This document shows, in pieces, positions 39,777 through 48,696 of a DNA stretch of 64,000 bases. The notes below the pieces were generated by a model that was given only the letters and a program-made list of their open reading frames with translations, made no database searches and was not told the DNA's origin. Every line of letters starts with the position of its first letter. Positions within the stretch are counted from its first letter, which is position 1. The stretch covers positions 21,248,501-21,312,500 of the forward strand of contig NC_133558.1 in assembly GCF_048773025.1 (NCBI RefSeq), in the 5' to 3' direction. A program made the position numbers and the translations under genes. The stretch comes from Camelus bactrianus (Eukaryota; Chordata; Mammalia; Artiodactyla; Camelidae).

Positions 39777-42700
39777 CTTCTGATGGTTCACTATCACTTA
39801 TAAACCTCAATAATCCAGTCAGAACCCACCTTTCCAGACTTCTCTTGCATCCTAAGAACCAGCCACATAGAATCCCTGTCTTGTGACCAGTAGAAACTCT
39901 AACCATTGGTCTTTGCTTTGTTCAATAAAGTTCCTTCAGTTTACAAGGCCCCTCCCCATTTTCTCCAACATGTAAATATTCCATGTCCCTCAAGATCTGT
40001 TCCACTGCCAGAAATGTCTGCATCTTCAAGGCAGAAGTAATCCTTTTTCTCTTGTGATTATTTTTATGTAAGTTTAAATCCTAGCTTCTTAGGCCTACAA
40101 GGTTAAACTTCTCTGAACCTCATGGGATTGTTTTTGTTCAATAGAGTGAAAAAAGTAAGCAAACTCACTTAGTGTATTCAAATCCAAAAACATACCTTTG
40201 AAGTGTTAAAATCAATCTGTAGGATTAATAAACAAAATCTAAAGATTTTACAGTTCAACCCTTAAGCTAGCCCTTTAATATGGGTTATTAAAGCAATTTG
40301 AGATTTGCATCCCACAAACGGAACTCTGTGAAAATACAAATATAAACACAACAGGGCCAGAACAATAAGGACATTTCTACCTGTTCTGTAGTTTGTACTA
40401 TATAGGTTTTTGCTTTTCTGTTAAAAGGTGAATGGTAACAACTATTATAAAGTATTAGTGAAAAAATTCAAACCCAAATCTAATCAAGCATCTAGATCTA
40501 ACTGCCAATTTATAGGTACTATGGAGAGAAAAGGAACAAGGGAAATGACATGATGAGGAAACAATTTGCCAAATACTGAAAGTGGGAACTTCTACAGAAC
40601 AAATGACAAATCAATAGCATTTAAAAGGGTGGGGCAATTACAAAGAAAAGAGACTTAAGAGACAAAATTTTAAGGACTAAATATCTGTGGTTCTCCCTCC
40701 CCGCCTACCCTTTCAATTTGTATGTGGAAGCCTTGACCCACTGTATGACTGTATTTGGAGACAGTGACTGTGAGGAGATGATAAAAGTTAAATGAGGTCA
40801 TAAAGGTAGGGCCCTAATCTGATAGAGCTGGTGCCCTTATAGGAAGAGGAAGAAACACCAAGAGTTCACTCTCTCTCCTCTGTATCAGGACACAGCCAGA
40901 AGGTGGCCATCTGTAACCACAGGGGAGGGTTCTCACCAGACACCAACCGTGCTAGCACCTTGATCTCAGACTTGATCTTTGACTTCTAGCCTCCAGAACT
41001 GTGAGAAAATAAATTCCTATTGTTTAAGCTACCCGATCTATGATATTTTGTTCTGGCAGGCCGAGCAGATTCAACAACCAACTATAACACAGATTTCTTT
41101 TTGATCCTAATTCAAGCAAATCAACTGTAAAAGAACGTCATTGAGACAATTGGGAAATTTTTAATATGAGTCAGGAATTAAATGATATTAAGGAATTGTC
41201 TGTTTTGTTAGGTATGATAATGCTATTAAAGTGGGGGTTTTATTAGAGTAATTTTCTTTTAATGGACATACTGGGGATTGAACCCAGGACCTGATGCATG
41301 CTAAGGATGCACTCTACCACTGAGCTGTATCTTCCCCCCTCAAAGCCATTATTTAATAGAAATGCTTACTGAAGTACTTATGAGTAAAATAATATGATAG
41401 GATATACTTAAAAACACTTCCAAAAAAGAGTAGAAGGTTGGGGGAAGATATGTGAAACAATTTGTTAAAATGTAATAACTATGCAAGTGGGTAACAGGCA
41501 TATGGGGGGTTCAATTTACTATTCTCTACTTTAGCATGTCATTGAAATTTTCCACAACAATGTTTTAACAGAATGATGAGAATTAAATGCCATACACACG
41601 AAGTATATTAATAAAGTATATTTGTCAATAAACATTTTAGAGTATTTGATAACTAATTTGTTAAGAAATAATGTATAAATGTATATTAGCAAAATTACCA
41701 ATGATTTGTGACCCTGGAAAGAGTCCATTTTTAATTTTATATTAAAAAAACAACTTTCATTTTTTAAAATCCCTAATCAAGCAGAAATGCTTGAAGAGGA
41801 AGACTGAGCACAGCAAGGAATTTTCACCCCCAGTGGTGGATGAGATACAATACTTTTCCCACCTGGGCACTCCCATGGCTCCCTATCTGCACTTCTTTTA
41901 TGGCCCAAGTTACTTTCCACTCTACAATTATCCATGACAGATCTGATGAGAACTTTCTTGAGGGTAGAATCTACATCAGATCACCTTTGTGACCCTTAAA
42001 AATACCCAGGGCCACCCCAGAGATTTTGATTTAATTCACCTGGAGTAGGACTTAGGCTTCAGTATATTTTAGAAACTTCCAAAAAGGATTCTTATTTGCA
42101 GCCTGGACTGAGAACTACTGGGCCCTTATTTATTCTTGGTGCTAATTTAAGTTATGGAGTCAGCAAATAAATTAACAAAGTACCTCCCTTGATAGTCACA
42201 ACGAAGGAAAGGCAGATGGGAAATACTGTCCACATTTTACAGTTGGAAAAGTAGACTCAGAGAGAAAATGACATTCTCACCCCCACCTCATGAAGCCAGG
42301 AAATATTCCTGCCTACTAGAGAGAGCTACTGTCCCCACAAGCAGCAGTTTACCTCTGCCCCTTCCCAGGTCGAGGTCTGGTGACTAAGAATGGAGATGTT
42401 AGCAGAGGTGAGGGCTGCAGGGTGGTTGCTGATTCCTGTAGATGATTCTCAATGAGGAGGGGGGCAGGGAGAAGGTACTGGGGGAGGGGAAGGTGTAGGG
42501 CTGGGCTGGGGTTGACCAGGAGGTCAGGCTGTATTTTTTCCATAAAATCACACAAGGCTGAAGGAAACTGAAGACTCCATTCATACCCTACCCACCCTCC
42601 CGAGAAGAGTTCCTAGAAATCCCAAATCCCCGCCAGATCTTCTCCATTCTTGCTTTATCCATCCACTCCCTCCCTTCCTCTCTCCCTGCGCCCTAGCCAA

Positions 42701-44201
42701 GCAAAGTGCCTGACTCCGGGGCCTCAAACCCCATTGCACGATGCAGTTAATTGGTCTTTGCAGTGGGAACGTGGGAACCGTTAGGTCTCCCACCGCTTCC
42801 TTTCTGCTCACGCACTCAAGCCCAGCATCTGGTGACGAGAGAGTCAGTGAATCCTCACTCGCTATAAGGAAGAGGCTGCAGCGTAGGTGAGCGCGCTTGA
42901 GCTCAAAAGCGTGAGCTTTGCAGGACCGGATGTGGGCACGGGTGGGGCTCGAAAACCCTGTTTTTAAACAGGGTAAGAATCGCAAGTAGCAAGATCTAGC
43001 AGGAAAGAAGTTCCTCCTTCTGAGACCCTCCCAACACCTTTGCCTTGCAAGTTTCTTAAGGTCCAGTGTCCAGAACCCCTGCCTCTCTCCAAAGCTCCGC
43101 CCCCGGAACACCACGAAGCCCCGCCCCCAATAAAAATTTTTAACAGGTCTGGGGCTAGGAGAAGCGGTTAGGGACAGGTTTTTTTTTTCTTTCTTTCTTT
43201 TTTGTATACAACTGTTAGAGATAGTTTAATTTTAGCTGAACCGCCTCGATTTACAAATAAGGAAACTGAGAGTTGACTGGGGAAATGACTCGCTCAAGTT
43301 GGCACAGCGAGTCACCGGCTGATCTGGACCCCTATTATCTACCCGTTTATCTCCACTTCCCCTCCTTAGATACCTGTAGCCATGGTGATGAGAGCAGGCT
43401 CAAGCTGAGGCTCGGACTCTCGTCGAAGGAGGCTGGAGAGGCTGAGGACCGGGCTGGATATGCTGACCATGAGCCAAGTCCCGTCCAGGGCCCGCGGGCA
43501 GCTCTGCTCCGGAGTCAAGACGCTGACCCAGTTTGCTGAGGCAGGGAACGGGACGTATCGGCTCAGCTCGCAGCGTGGCGCGGGGGCGTCCCGGGGGTAC
43601 CGCCTGAAGGCCGCCAGGAGGGCACCCGCAGGATCTGTGAGCGCAGAGAAGGGAGTTGCTGCTGTAGAGTCGCCACCAGGAAAGGGCCGGGGATGGCAGC
43701 GTCCAGGGAACTTCAGACGTACAGATTACCAGGTAGTGAGAGATTTAGCAGTAATCCAGTTTCATTTTACAGAGGGGGAAACTAAGGCCCGAGGTCACTG
43801 CGAGACCTAAAAAGGAGGGGGTCTCGATGGAGACGACAGCGTTAGGAGCGAGTCGGGGGGACTCACCATGCACTTTCAGGTAGAGCTCTGGGTCGAGGTC
43901 CGGCCGGGGAAGTAGGCTCTCCGCGCCCTGGCGCAGCAGCAGTGCAGCGGGTTTCTTGGTTAGCTGGCCCCTGCCCGCATCCTCCACCAACCAACACTCT
44001 ATCACCGCGGGTCCCGCCGAGACGGCGGTCCCAAAGCCTGGGGGAGAGGGGCGCAAGTAAGGGGACAAGCCCAATGTCAGGTGACCCAACCTCCCACTCT
44101 CCCGTTCCGACGTGTCAGGGTCACCTCTGGCATCCCTGGGCAAAGAGTCGCGGGGTTTGCTCACCCAAAGCCACAGCGAGGAGCAGGGACAGAGGCTTCA
44201 T
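36156..44201 (-). CDS. TAPBP: TAPBP, tapasin
   Basis: ER membrane glycoprotein that bridges MHC class I heavy chains to the TAP transporter and edits bound peptide together with ERp57. ATG at 44201. Exons: 44201-44165, 44037-43867, 43634-43374, 38434-38036, 37666-37325, 37245-37156, 37025-36988, 36167-36156. Sum 1350 nt, 449 aa (human 448 recalled). Signal peptide is residues 1-20 (MKPLSLLLAVALGFGTAVSA), mature start GPAVIECW. The cysteines matching human mature C7, C71 (PAPRCELSRYV) and C95 (the ERp57 partner, EQSCPRAL) are present. An NGTF sequon lies in exon 4. Exon 5 is the Ig C1 domain (LLCLVSHFYPSDSLKVEWELRGG, YACRVHHPSLP). Exon 6 is mostly the membrane helix (VGLFLSAFLILGLVKALGWA). The tail AAYQATSKDSTEKKTQ keeps a C-terminal KKxx ER-retrieval signal. 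The last exon has only four codons and is inferred from frame, polypyrimidine tract and that signal. Intron 3 is 4.9 kb. Confidence 0.95.
36408..36676. mobile_element. Probable MER-type DNA transposon fragment
   Basis: Ends resemble each other inverted (CTGCTGTCCAGTAG against CAGCATTGTCCTACAG). Internal text such as GTTGAGCATTTGAAATGTGGC and AGTCCGAATTGAGGTGTGCTG is typical of a common mammalian nonautonomous DNA element. Subfamily uncertain. In TAPBP intron 7. Confidence 0.5.
36714..36794 (-). mobile_element. Camelid tRNA-derived SINE
   Basis: Head in minus orientation (GGATTGAACCCAGGACC and CACTGATCTATACCC on the plus strand), T-rich tail at 36690-36713. In TAPBP intron 7, in the same orientation as the gene. 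Confidence 0.9.
38938..39026 (+). repeat. Camelid SINE 3' tail fragment
   Basis: TCCATTAAATAAATAAACAAAC, then CCTAATTATCTCCCCACC and A-rich sequence, matches the tail of the fuller SINE copy at 3110-3162. The tRNA-like head is missing. TAPBP intron 3. Confidence 0.6.
39350..39625 (+). repeat. MIR SINE
   Basis: Plus-oriented near full-length MIR. Shows GGCTTGGGTTCAATTCTGAGC, CCTGGGCAAGTCACCTAAC, CATCTGTGACATGGGGATAA and GTGCTTAGAACAGGACCTGGC. TAPBP intron 3. Confidence 0.9.
39724..39774. repeat. (CA)n microsatellite
   Basis: About 25 dinucleotide units, starting GCGCGCGCACAC. Uninterrupted in the CA part, so likely length-variable. In TAPBP intron 3. Confidence 0.97.
40676..41092 (+). mobile_element. 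MLT1-type (ERVL-MaLR) solo LTR, fossil
   Basis: Contains the family phrases TGCCCTTATAGGAAGAGG, CTCACCAGACACCAACC, CTCCAGAACTGTGAGAAAATAAATT and TATTGTTTAAGCTACCC, near the usual 3' end. No internal part. Old and diverged. TAPBP intron 3. Confidence 0.85.
41257..41340 (-). mobile_element. Camelid tRNA-derived SINE
   Basis: Minus-orientation head (GGGGATTGAACCCAGGACC and CACTGAGCTGTATC on the plus strand). TAPBP intron 3. Confidence 0.9.
41341..43370. other. Remainder of TAPBP intron 3
   Basis: No gene seen. AT-rich to about 42.1 kb, then increasingly GC-rich toward exon 3. Weak MIR-like fragments occur at about 42120-42300 and 43200-43330 (TTACAAATAAGGAAACTGAG). The 42.6-43.1 kb part contains CCGCCCC boxes (43098-43128) but I can assign no transcript to it. 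Confidence 0.5.
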
Positions 44202-44240
44202 GGCGCCGCGATCTTCTCAGTCCCGAAGCCTCCTCTTCCC

Positions 44241-44260
44241 CCTTTCACTTTCACTTTCCT
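44241..44260 (-). promoter_or_regulatory. TAPBP: ISRE/IRF element of the TAPBP promoter
   Basis: The minus strand reads AGGAAAGTGAAAGTGAAAGG, with three GAAA units at 6-bp spacing, a full interferon-stimulated response element. It lies 40-60 bp upstream of the TAPBP ATG. It fits the known interferon induction of tapasin. Confidence 0.92.
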
Positions 44261-44589
44261 CCAAAGGCCAGCAGGAGGGGTGGAGGAAGTCCCAGCTCTG
44301 ATTAGGTTACAGCGCGTGGGAGGCAGGTGCTTCCCCCACTGGCTGGGCAGGGATCCCTGAACATCCTCTCCAGTTCTGGTCTGGAGACCTCGGCCTCGCC
44401 CTGCCCTCCTGGACCTCCCAGTACCACAGAGTCCAGGAGCCTTCCCACACCCTAGGCTCCCCTTCCCGTGCCCTCTCCCCCAGAATCCACCTCCCTGAGA
44501 ACCATTACTACACCTTCCCCGACCTGTGCCAGGTCCCTAGCAAACACACAGGGGTTGTCGGGAAGCCAAATGAAATGACCAATAAATAT

Positions 44590-44595
44590 TTTAAT
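44590..44595 (-). terminator. ZBTB22: ZBTB22 polyadenylation signal ATTAAA (candidate)
   Basis: Minus-strand ATTAAA about 570 nt past the ZBTB22 stop codon and 330 bp before the TAPBP ISRE. It is the last hexamer before the TAPBP promoter. Confidence 0.6.
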
Positions 44596-45162
44596 CACTG
44601 TTTAAAAAAAATAAGATTTAAAATAAAAACCTTGTACTCCTGTGACTTACTCCCTCTTTGTCTCCATTCCCCCCTCCCCAATGATAATGGAGTTGGGGGA
44701 ACCCAAGGTGGGGAAAGAGGGGTTAGGGTAGAAATAAGGGGCACATCCTCTGGGGGGCAAGATATATTCTACGACAAGGGTGGGGCTCAAAGGCCTGGTC
44801 CCCACAACAACACAAACACAGACTTCAGATACAGACTACAACCACCTGACCCTTGATCCAGTGACTCCAGGATGCTCAACAAGCCCCATTCCCCTCCCCA
44901 CCATATGGGTGCCTGGGCTCTCGGCTTCAGTGTACCCATCTGAATGGAAGGAAGGGCTTAGTTCTGGGGATGCTTTGGGGAGGAGGGGCTGAGGAGTGGA
45001 ATGGGGTGGCCCAAGATGCAACGCGGTTCCCCCTCCAGAATATATACAAGTCCATAGCGATAGGAAGACAGTGTGTTAGGAGATCACCTAGGGGACACAG
45101 CGCCCCTGGCTCGTGATCCCTATTCCCTCTTCCCAGGAAGCTACTCCCAGTAATCTGCCTCT

Positions 45163-47067
45163 TCAGTTTGCTCCTCCGCCCCCACTGAAGCCCATCTCCA
45201 CCTTGGGGACACTGGGTGGGGACCAGACACGTCGGCTGGGCGGAGGCGTGGCCCCACTGGCCTCATCACCACTGCCCCTGCCAGGGGACTCTCTCTTGGG
45301 CTGCAAGGCTGGCCCCATGGGCCCACCAGGTCCCGGTCCGGCCCCACTCCCACCTAGGCGGTGCCGGCGCTCACAGTGTCCTCGGTGTCGCATGAAGCTG
45401 TCTCGCCACATGAACTTCTTGGCACAGACACCGCACTCATAGGGCTTGAGGCCTGTGTGCGTCTTCATGTGCTCTGTCAGGTGGTGCTTCATCTTGAACT
45501 TTTTGTTGCACACGGGGCAGTCAAAGGGCCGCAGGTTGAGATGCATGTTCACATGCCGGTCTCGCATGCTCTTGTGGGAAAAGGCCTTGCCGCAGTGGCA
45601 CAGAAATATCTTATTTCCATCCCCACTGCCTGTCCCTCCAGAGGTCCCACCAGTGCCACTTGGCATACCCAGGCCCCCTGCTGGTGTGCCCCCCAGGGTC
45701 ACCGCCCCATGTTCAGCTTGGTTCCCTGGCGGCTGGCCTGGAGCCTGTGAGGAGGAGGAGGAGGAGGAAGAGGATGGGAAGACTAGGATTTGGTTGGCCT
45801 GCATGTCCAGGGGAAGCAGGGGCCTTGGAGGGTGAGAGGCAGTATACGAGGAAGGGGTGGGTCCCCCTGAATCATCAAGCCCTGCCCCAGGACCCCCACC
45901 TTCATAGGGGCCAAAGTCATTGGAGGACTCACAGAAATTGACCTGCTCCTCTCCCTTGTCCGGAGGCTCAGACAGGGTCCGGACATCACTTATGCTAAGG
46001 GTAGCCTCAGGTCCTCCCCCTGCTGGAACCCCCGAGCCACCCCCAAGCTCTTCATCTTCATCATCCTCACAGGTTAACACCAAGTCTTCCTCCTCCTCCT
46101 CCTCTTCGAGGTCTGGGTCCTGGGGAGCCAAGGGTGCTGGTGCTGGGCAGTTTCCACCCCGCTTCACATATACCCAGTGTTTCTGTGGCACGATGCTGGG
46201 GGGTGCATAGGTGGGCCGCCTGAGCCCAGACCCAGGGACCACCGCACCCCTCCCATCCCCACCATCATCACACAGCTCGTCTGCCTCCAGCAGCAGCTTT
46301 CCAGAGGTAGCCCCACCACTGCCAACCACAGGGGCTGGGAACACAGGGCCACCTCCTCGACGCTCCCCGCTGCCCACTGCAGAAGCTGCAAATGCCTCTT
46401 GGGAGGAAGAGGAGAAATCAGTGGACTCCCGGGGGCTGAAGTAGTTGCTGCTGCTGGGGGACTGATTCTCACTGGCCCGACTGGAGGCATGGGAGCGCAC
46501 GGAGCCCACTGGGGCAGGGGTCACAGTGCCCCCACTCCCTGAGGGGACCCCAGCACCAGGGACAGTGACTGAGGTGGCTGCAGCAGTGGTGATGGTGGTG
46601 GCAGTGGCCGAGGCCCGGCCCTCGCGGAGGAGTTCAGTGCATTTATCCACAATGTGCCACATTTGGAGCACAGACCCCACTGTGAGGAAGTTGACAATGT
46701 CAGCAGCGGCCATGCTGAGGCGGCCAGTATAAGCCGAAGCCAAGACAGTCTCGAAGGCTCCTGGGTCCATGACACTGGGCAGTGAGATGGAGGTCATGCC
46801 CTTGAGTAGGACCTGGTCGTGGAAGTAAGGGGAAGAGGCAGCCAGGACAGCACGATGAGCCCTGAATTCACGTCCCTGCACTCGGATGGACACATCACAG
46901 AGCTGGCCTTGTAGCCGCTGCTGATTGAGGGACTCCAGAAGGGCACTGGTCACCTCAGGGAAGGACACGTGCACCACTGCAGCTGCAGGCAGGGGCAGTG
47001 GTGGGGGAGCCAGCGATAGAGGCAGGGGGAGTGCTGCCCCACTGGAAGACAGAGGAGAAGGCTCCAT
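45163..47067 (-). CDS. ZBTB22: ZBTB22 (BING1), BTB/POZ zinc-finger protein
   Basis: Nuclear BTB-zinc finger protein, presumed transcription regulator; targets not known from sequence. One coding exon, 634 aa, the human length. ATG at 47067 (MEPSPLSSSGAALPLPLS). BTB domain about residues 44-150 (LNQQRLQGQLCDVSIRVQGREFRAHRAVLAASSPYFHDQVL). The middle is low-complexity Gly/Ser/Pro with an acidic stretch ([27 protein letters not shown]). Three C-terminal C2H2 fingers follow: FLCHCGKAFSHKSMRDRHVNMH, FDCPVCNKKFKMKHHLTEHMKTH, YECGVCAKKFMWRDSFMRHRGH. The first finger has the C-x-C spacing CHCGKAF, which is unusual. A leader exon ends at 47770 (CCCG|GTAAGC) and the coding exon starts at 47136 (CCAG|AGACCC). 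The gene is intronless in its coding part, like several BTB-ZF genes. Confidence 0.97.
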   Translation of the reverse strand: MEPSPLSSSGAALPLPLSLAPPPLPLPAAAVVHVSFPEVTSALLESLNQQRLQGQLCDVSIRVQGREFRAHRAVLAASSPYFHDQVLLKGMTSISLPSVMDPGAFETVLASAYTGRLSMAAADIVNFLTVGSVLQMWHIVDKCTELLREGRASATATTITTAAATSVTVPGAGVPSGSGGTVTPAPVGSVRSHASSRASENQSPSSSNYFSPRESTDFSSSSQEAFAASAVGSGERRGGGPVFPAPVVGSGGATSGKLLLEADELCDDGGDGRGAVVPGSGLRRPTYAPPSIVPQKHWVYVKRGGNCPAPAPLAPQDPDLEEEEEEEDLVLTCEDDEDEELGGGSGVPAGGGPEATLSISDVRTLSEPPDKGEEQVNFCESSNDFGPYEGGGPGAGLDDSGGPTPSSYTASHPPRPLLPLDMQANQILVFPSSSSSSSSSQAPGQPPGNQAEHGAVTLGGTPAGGLGMPSGTGGTSGGTGSGDGNKIFLCHCGKAFSHKSMRDRHVNMHLNLRPFDCPVCNKKFKMKHHLTEHMKTHTGLKPYECGVCAKKFMWRDSFMRHRGHCERRHRLGGSGAGPGPGGPMGPALQPKRESPGRGSGDEASGATPPPSRRVWSPPSVPKVEMGFSGGGGAN

Positions 47068-47211
47068 GGTGTGGAGGGAAGAGGTACCCCCCCAGCCACA
47101 GAAGCAAGGGAAGGAGGAGGGCGGCCGGGGGGGTCTCTGGAAAGAGAAAGAGAGACCATTGATAACATCTCATAATGACAGTTTAAAAACATGTTCAAGC
47201 TTATTGTCTGA

Positions 47212-47370
47212 GTAACTCCCCACAACAACACTATAAGATAGCTATTCCTTTCAACCTCACTTGACAGATGAGGAAACTGAGGCTCAGAAAGATTAAGAGA
47301 TTATCCAAGGTCACATCAGTAAGTGGCAGGGCCCTAACTCCAAATCCAATGCTCTTTTCTTGGACGTTAG
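47212..47370 (-). repeat. MIR SINE
   Basis: Minus-strand MIR in the ZBTB22 leader intron; plus-strand text GACAGATGAGGAAACTGAGGC and AGTGGCAGGGCCCTAAC is the complement signature. Confidence 0.85.
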
Positions 47371-47479
47371 AGAAATAAGGTGCTCCTGGGGAGTGGGGTG
47401 CCTCCCCTCAGAAATTTCCACTTGCCTGAGAGCCTGACTTTCCAAAATTTACCTTTTTGGTGTGTTGCACCCTTTTCTT

Positions 47480-48300
47480 GGGAGGGGGGCAAGTGGGCTC
47501 TGGTACTGAAAACCACCCCTCTCTCCCATGTCCCTTCAGGCTATGCCCCCTGGCTCTTTCGCCAGCCACGCCCCTTGGCCCCAAGTTACCTATAACCCCG
47601 CCCATTAGGCCCCGCCCTTCTCAAGATCCGCCCCGTAGCTCTTTTGGCCCCGCCCCTTGCCTTCCCCCGCCCACATCGGACCCCGCCCCCCTCTGCTCCG
47701 CCCCAAGCGCTACTTTGACCTCCTCTCCCACCCGGAAGGCGCCCCCCAGCCCCGCGCGTCCCCGCTTACCGGGCCGCGCGCCCCCGGGCCCCCCCGCCCC
47801 TCACTCGGCGGCCAGAGCCGCAGCCTGGGCCCCTCCCGCCGCCATCTTGCGCCGACTCCCTCCGCCCTCCGCCTCCGCTCCGCCTCCCGCCCCTCCGGCT
47901 TTAAAGGCACAGGCGGGCACCCCCACCCGAGCCGCTGGGCAATACTCGGCCGACTCGGCCACTTCGCCTTTAAAGAACAGTTGTCTCATTCCACCTTAAA
48001 GGTACCAGGTCTCTTCCGCCCCTGAGGACTTAGGGCTTGGTTCGGCCGAAGCTCTCATTCCCTTTTAATTCGGTAAGCCTGCCTCTTCCCACTGGCGATG
48101 GGTCCTGGCCACGGCTGCCTGAGCTCCGCCCCCGAGCTGTGGCCATTAGCAGATTTGCGGGATCTAATCGCCCCGGTCTCCCAGCTTCCGACAGTCCCCC
48201 AGAAACCCCACCCCCTTCCTCCGGGCCTGGATTGGCCAAATAACCTTGAGTAGGCCCCTGATTGGCCTTTTTACTGCTACCGCTCGAAGTGAGAAAGTAA
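47480..48300 (-). promoter_or_regulatory. ZBTB22: ZBTB22 promoter, CpG island
   Basis: Very GC-rich with repeated CCCCGCCC/CCGCCC Sp1-type boxes (about 47595-47705, 47870-47890). The likely first exon lies at about 47850-47771, with a YY1-like GCCGCCATCTTG at 47839-47850. Two CCAAT-class ATTGGCC motifs occur at 48231-48237 and 48261-48267. DAXX ends about 200 bp further right. Confidence 0.7.
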
Positions 48301-48526
48301 AGCGCGTTCAAGAAGTTGAAGCACATTTTTTTAGTGCCTAGCAGAGGGCAAGGGGAAGGCCTGAGGGCGAGGAAATCCCAAGAAAGGCCTGCTAAAGGTA
48401 GCTAGAAAGGACAGATCCAGGGCTACCCAGGAGGCAGGCTAACTCTAAACCAGAGAACAGCTGGTGCCAATCACGAGCTGGTGAGTGCAGGCCGAGGAAA
48501 AGACAGGGGTACAATAAGAAAAGAAC

Positions 48527-48539
48527 TTTATTGTTTATT
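48527..48539 (-). terminator. DAXX: DAXX polyadenylation signals (two AATAAA)
   Basis: Two minus-strand AATAAA hexamers, complements of TTTATT at 48527-48532 and 48534-48539, about 160 nt past the DAXX stop codon. Confidence 0.9.
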
Positions 48540-48696
48540 AATGTTTCTGTGTAAAACTTAAGCCTTTAAAAAAAAAAAAAAAAGAAACCACCAAAAGGGG
48601 ATTAGCTCAGTCCATCCCTTCCTCTGTCGTCTGCTTCCCACCATCCTCCAAATACTATTCCAAAACATTTTGTAGGCAGGGAGGAGGGGGAGGCAG

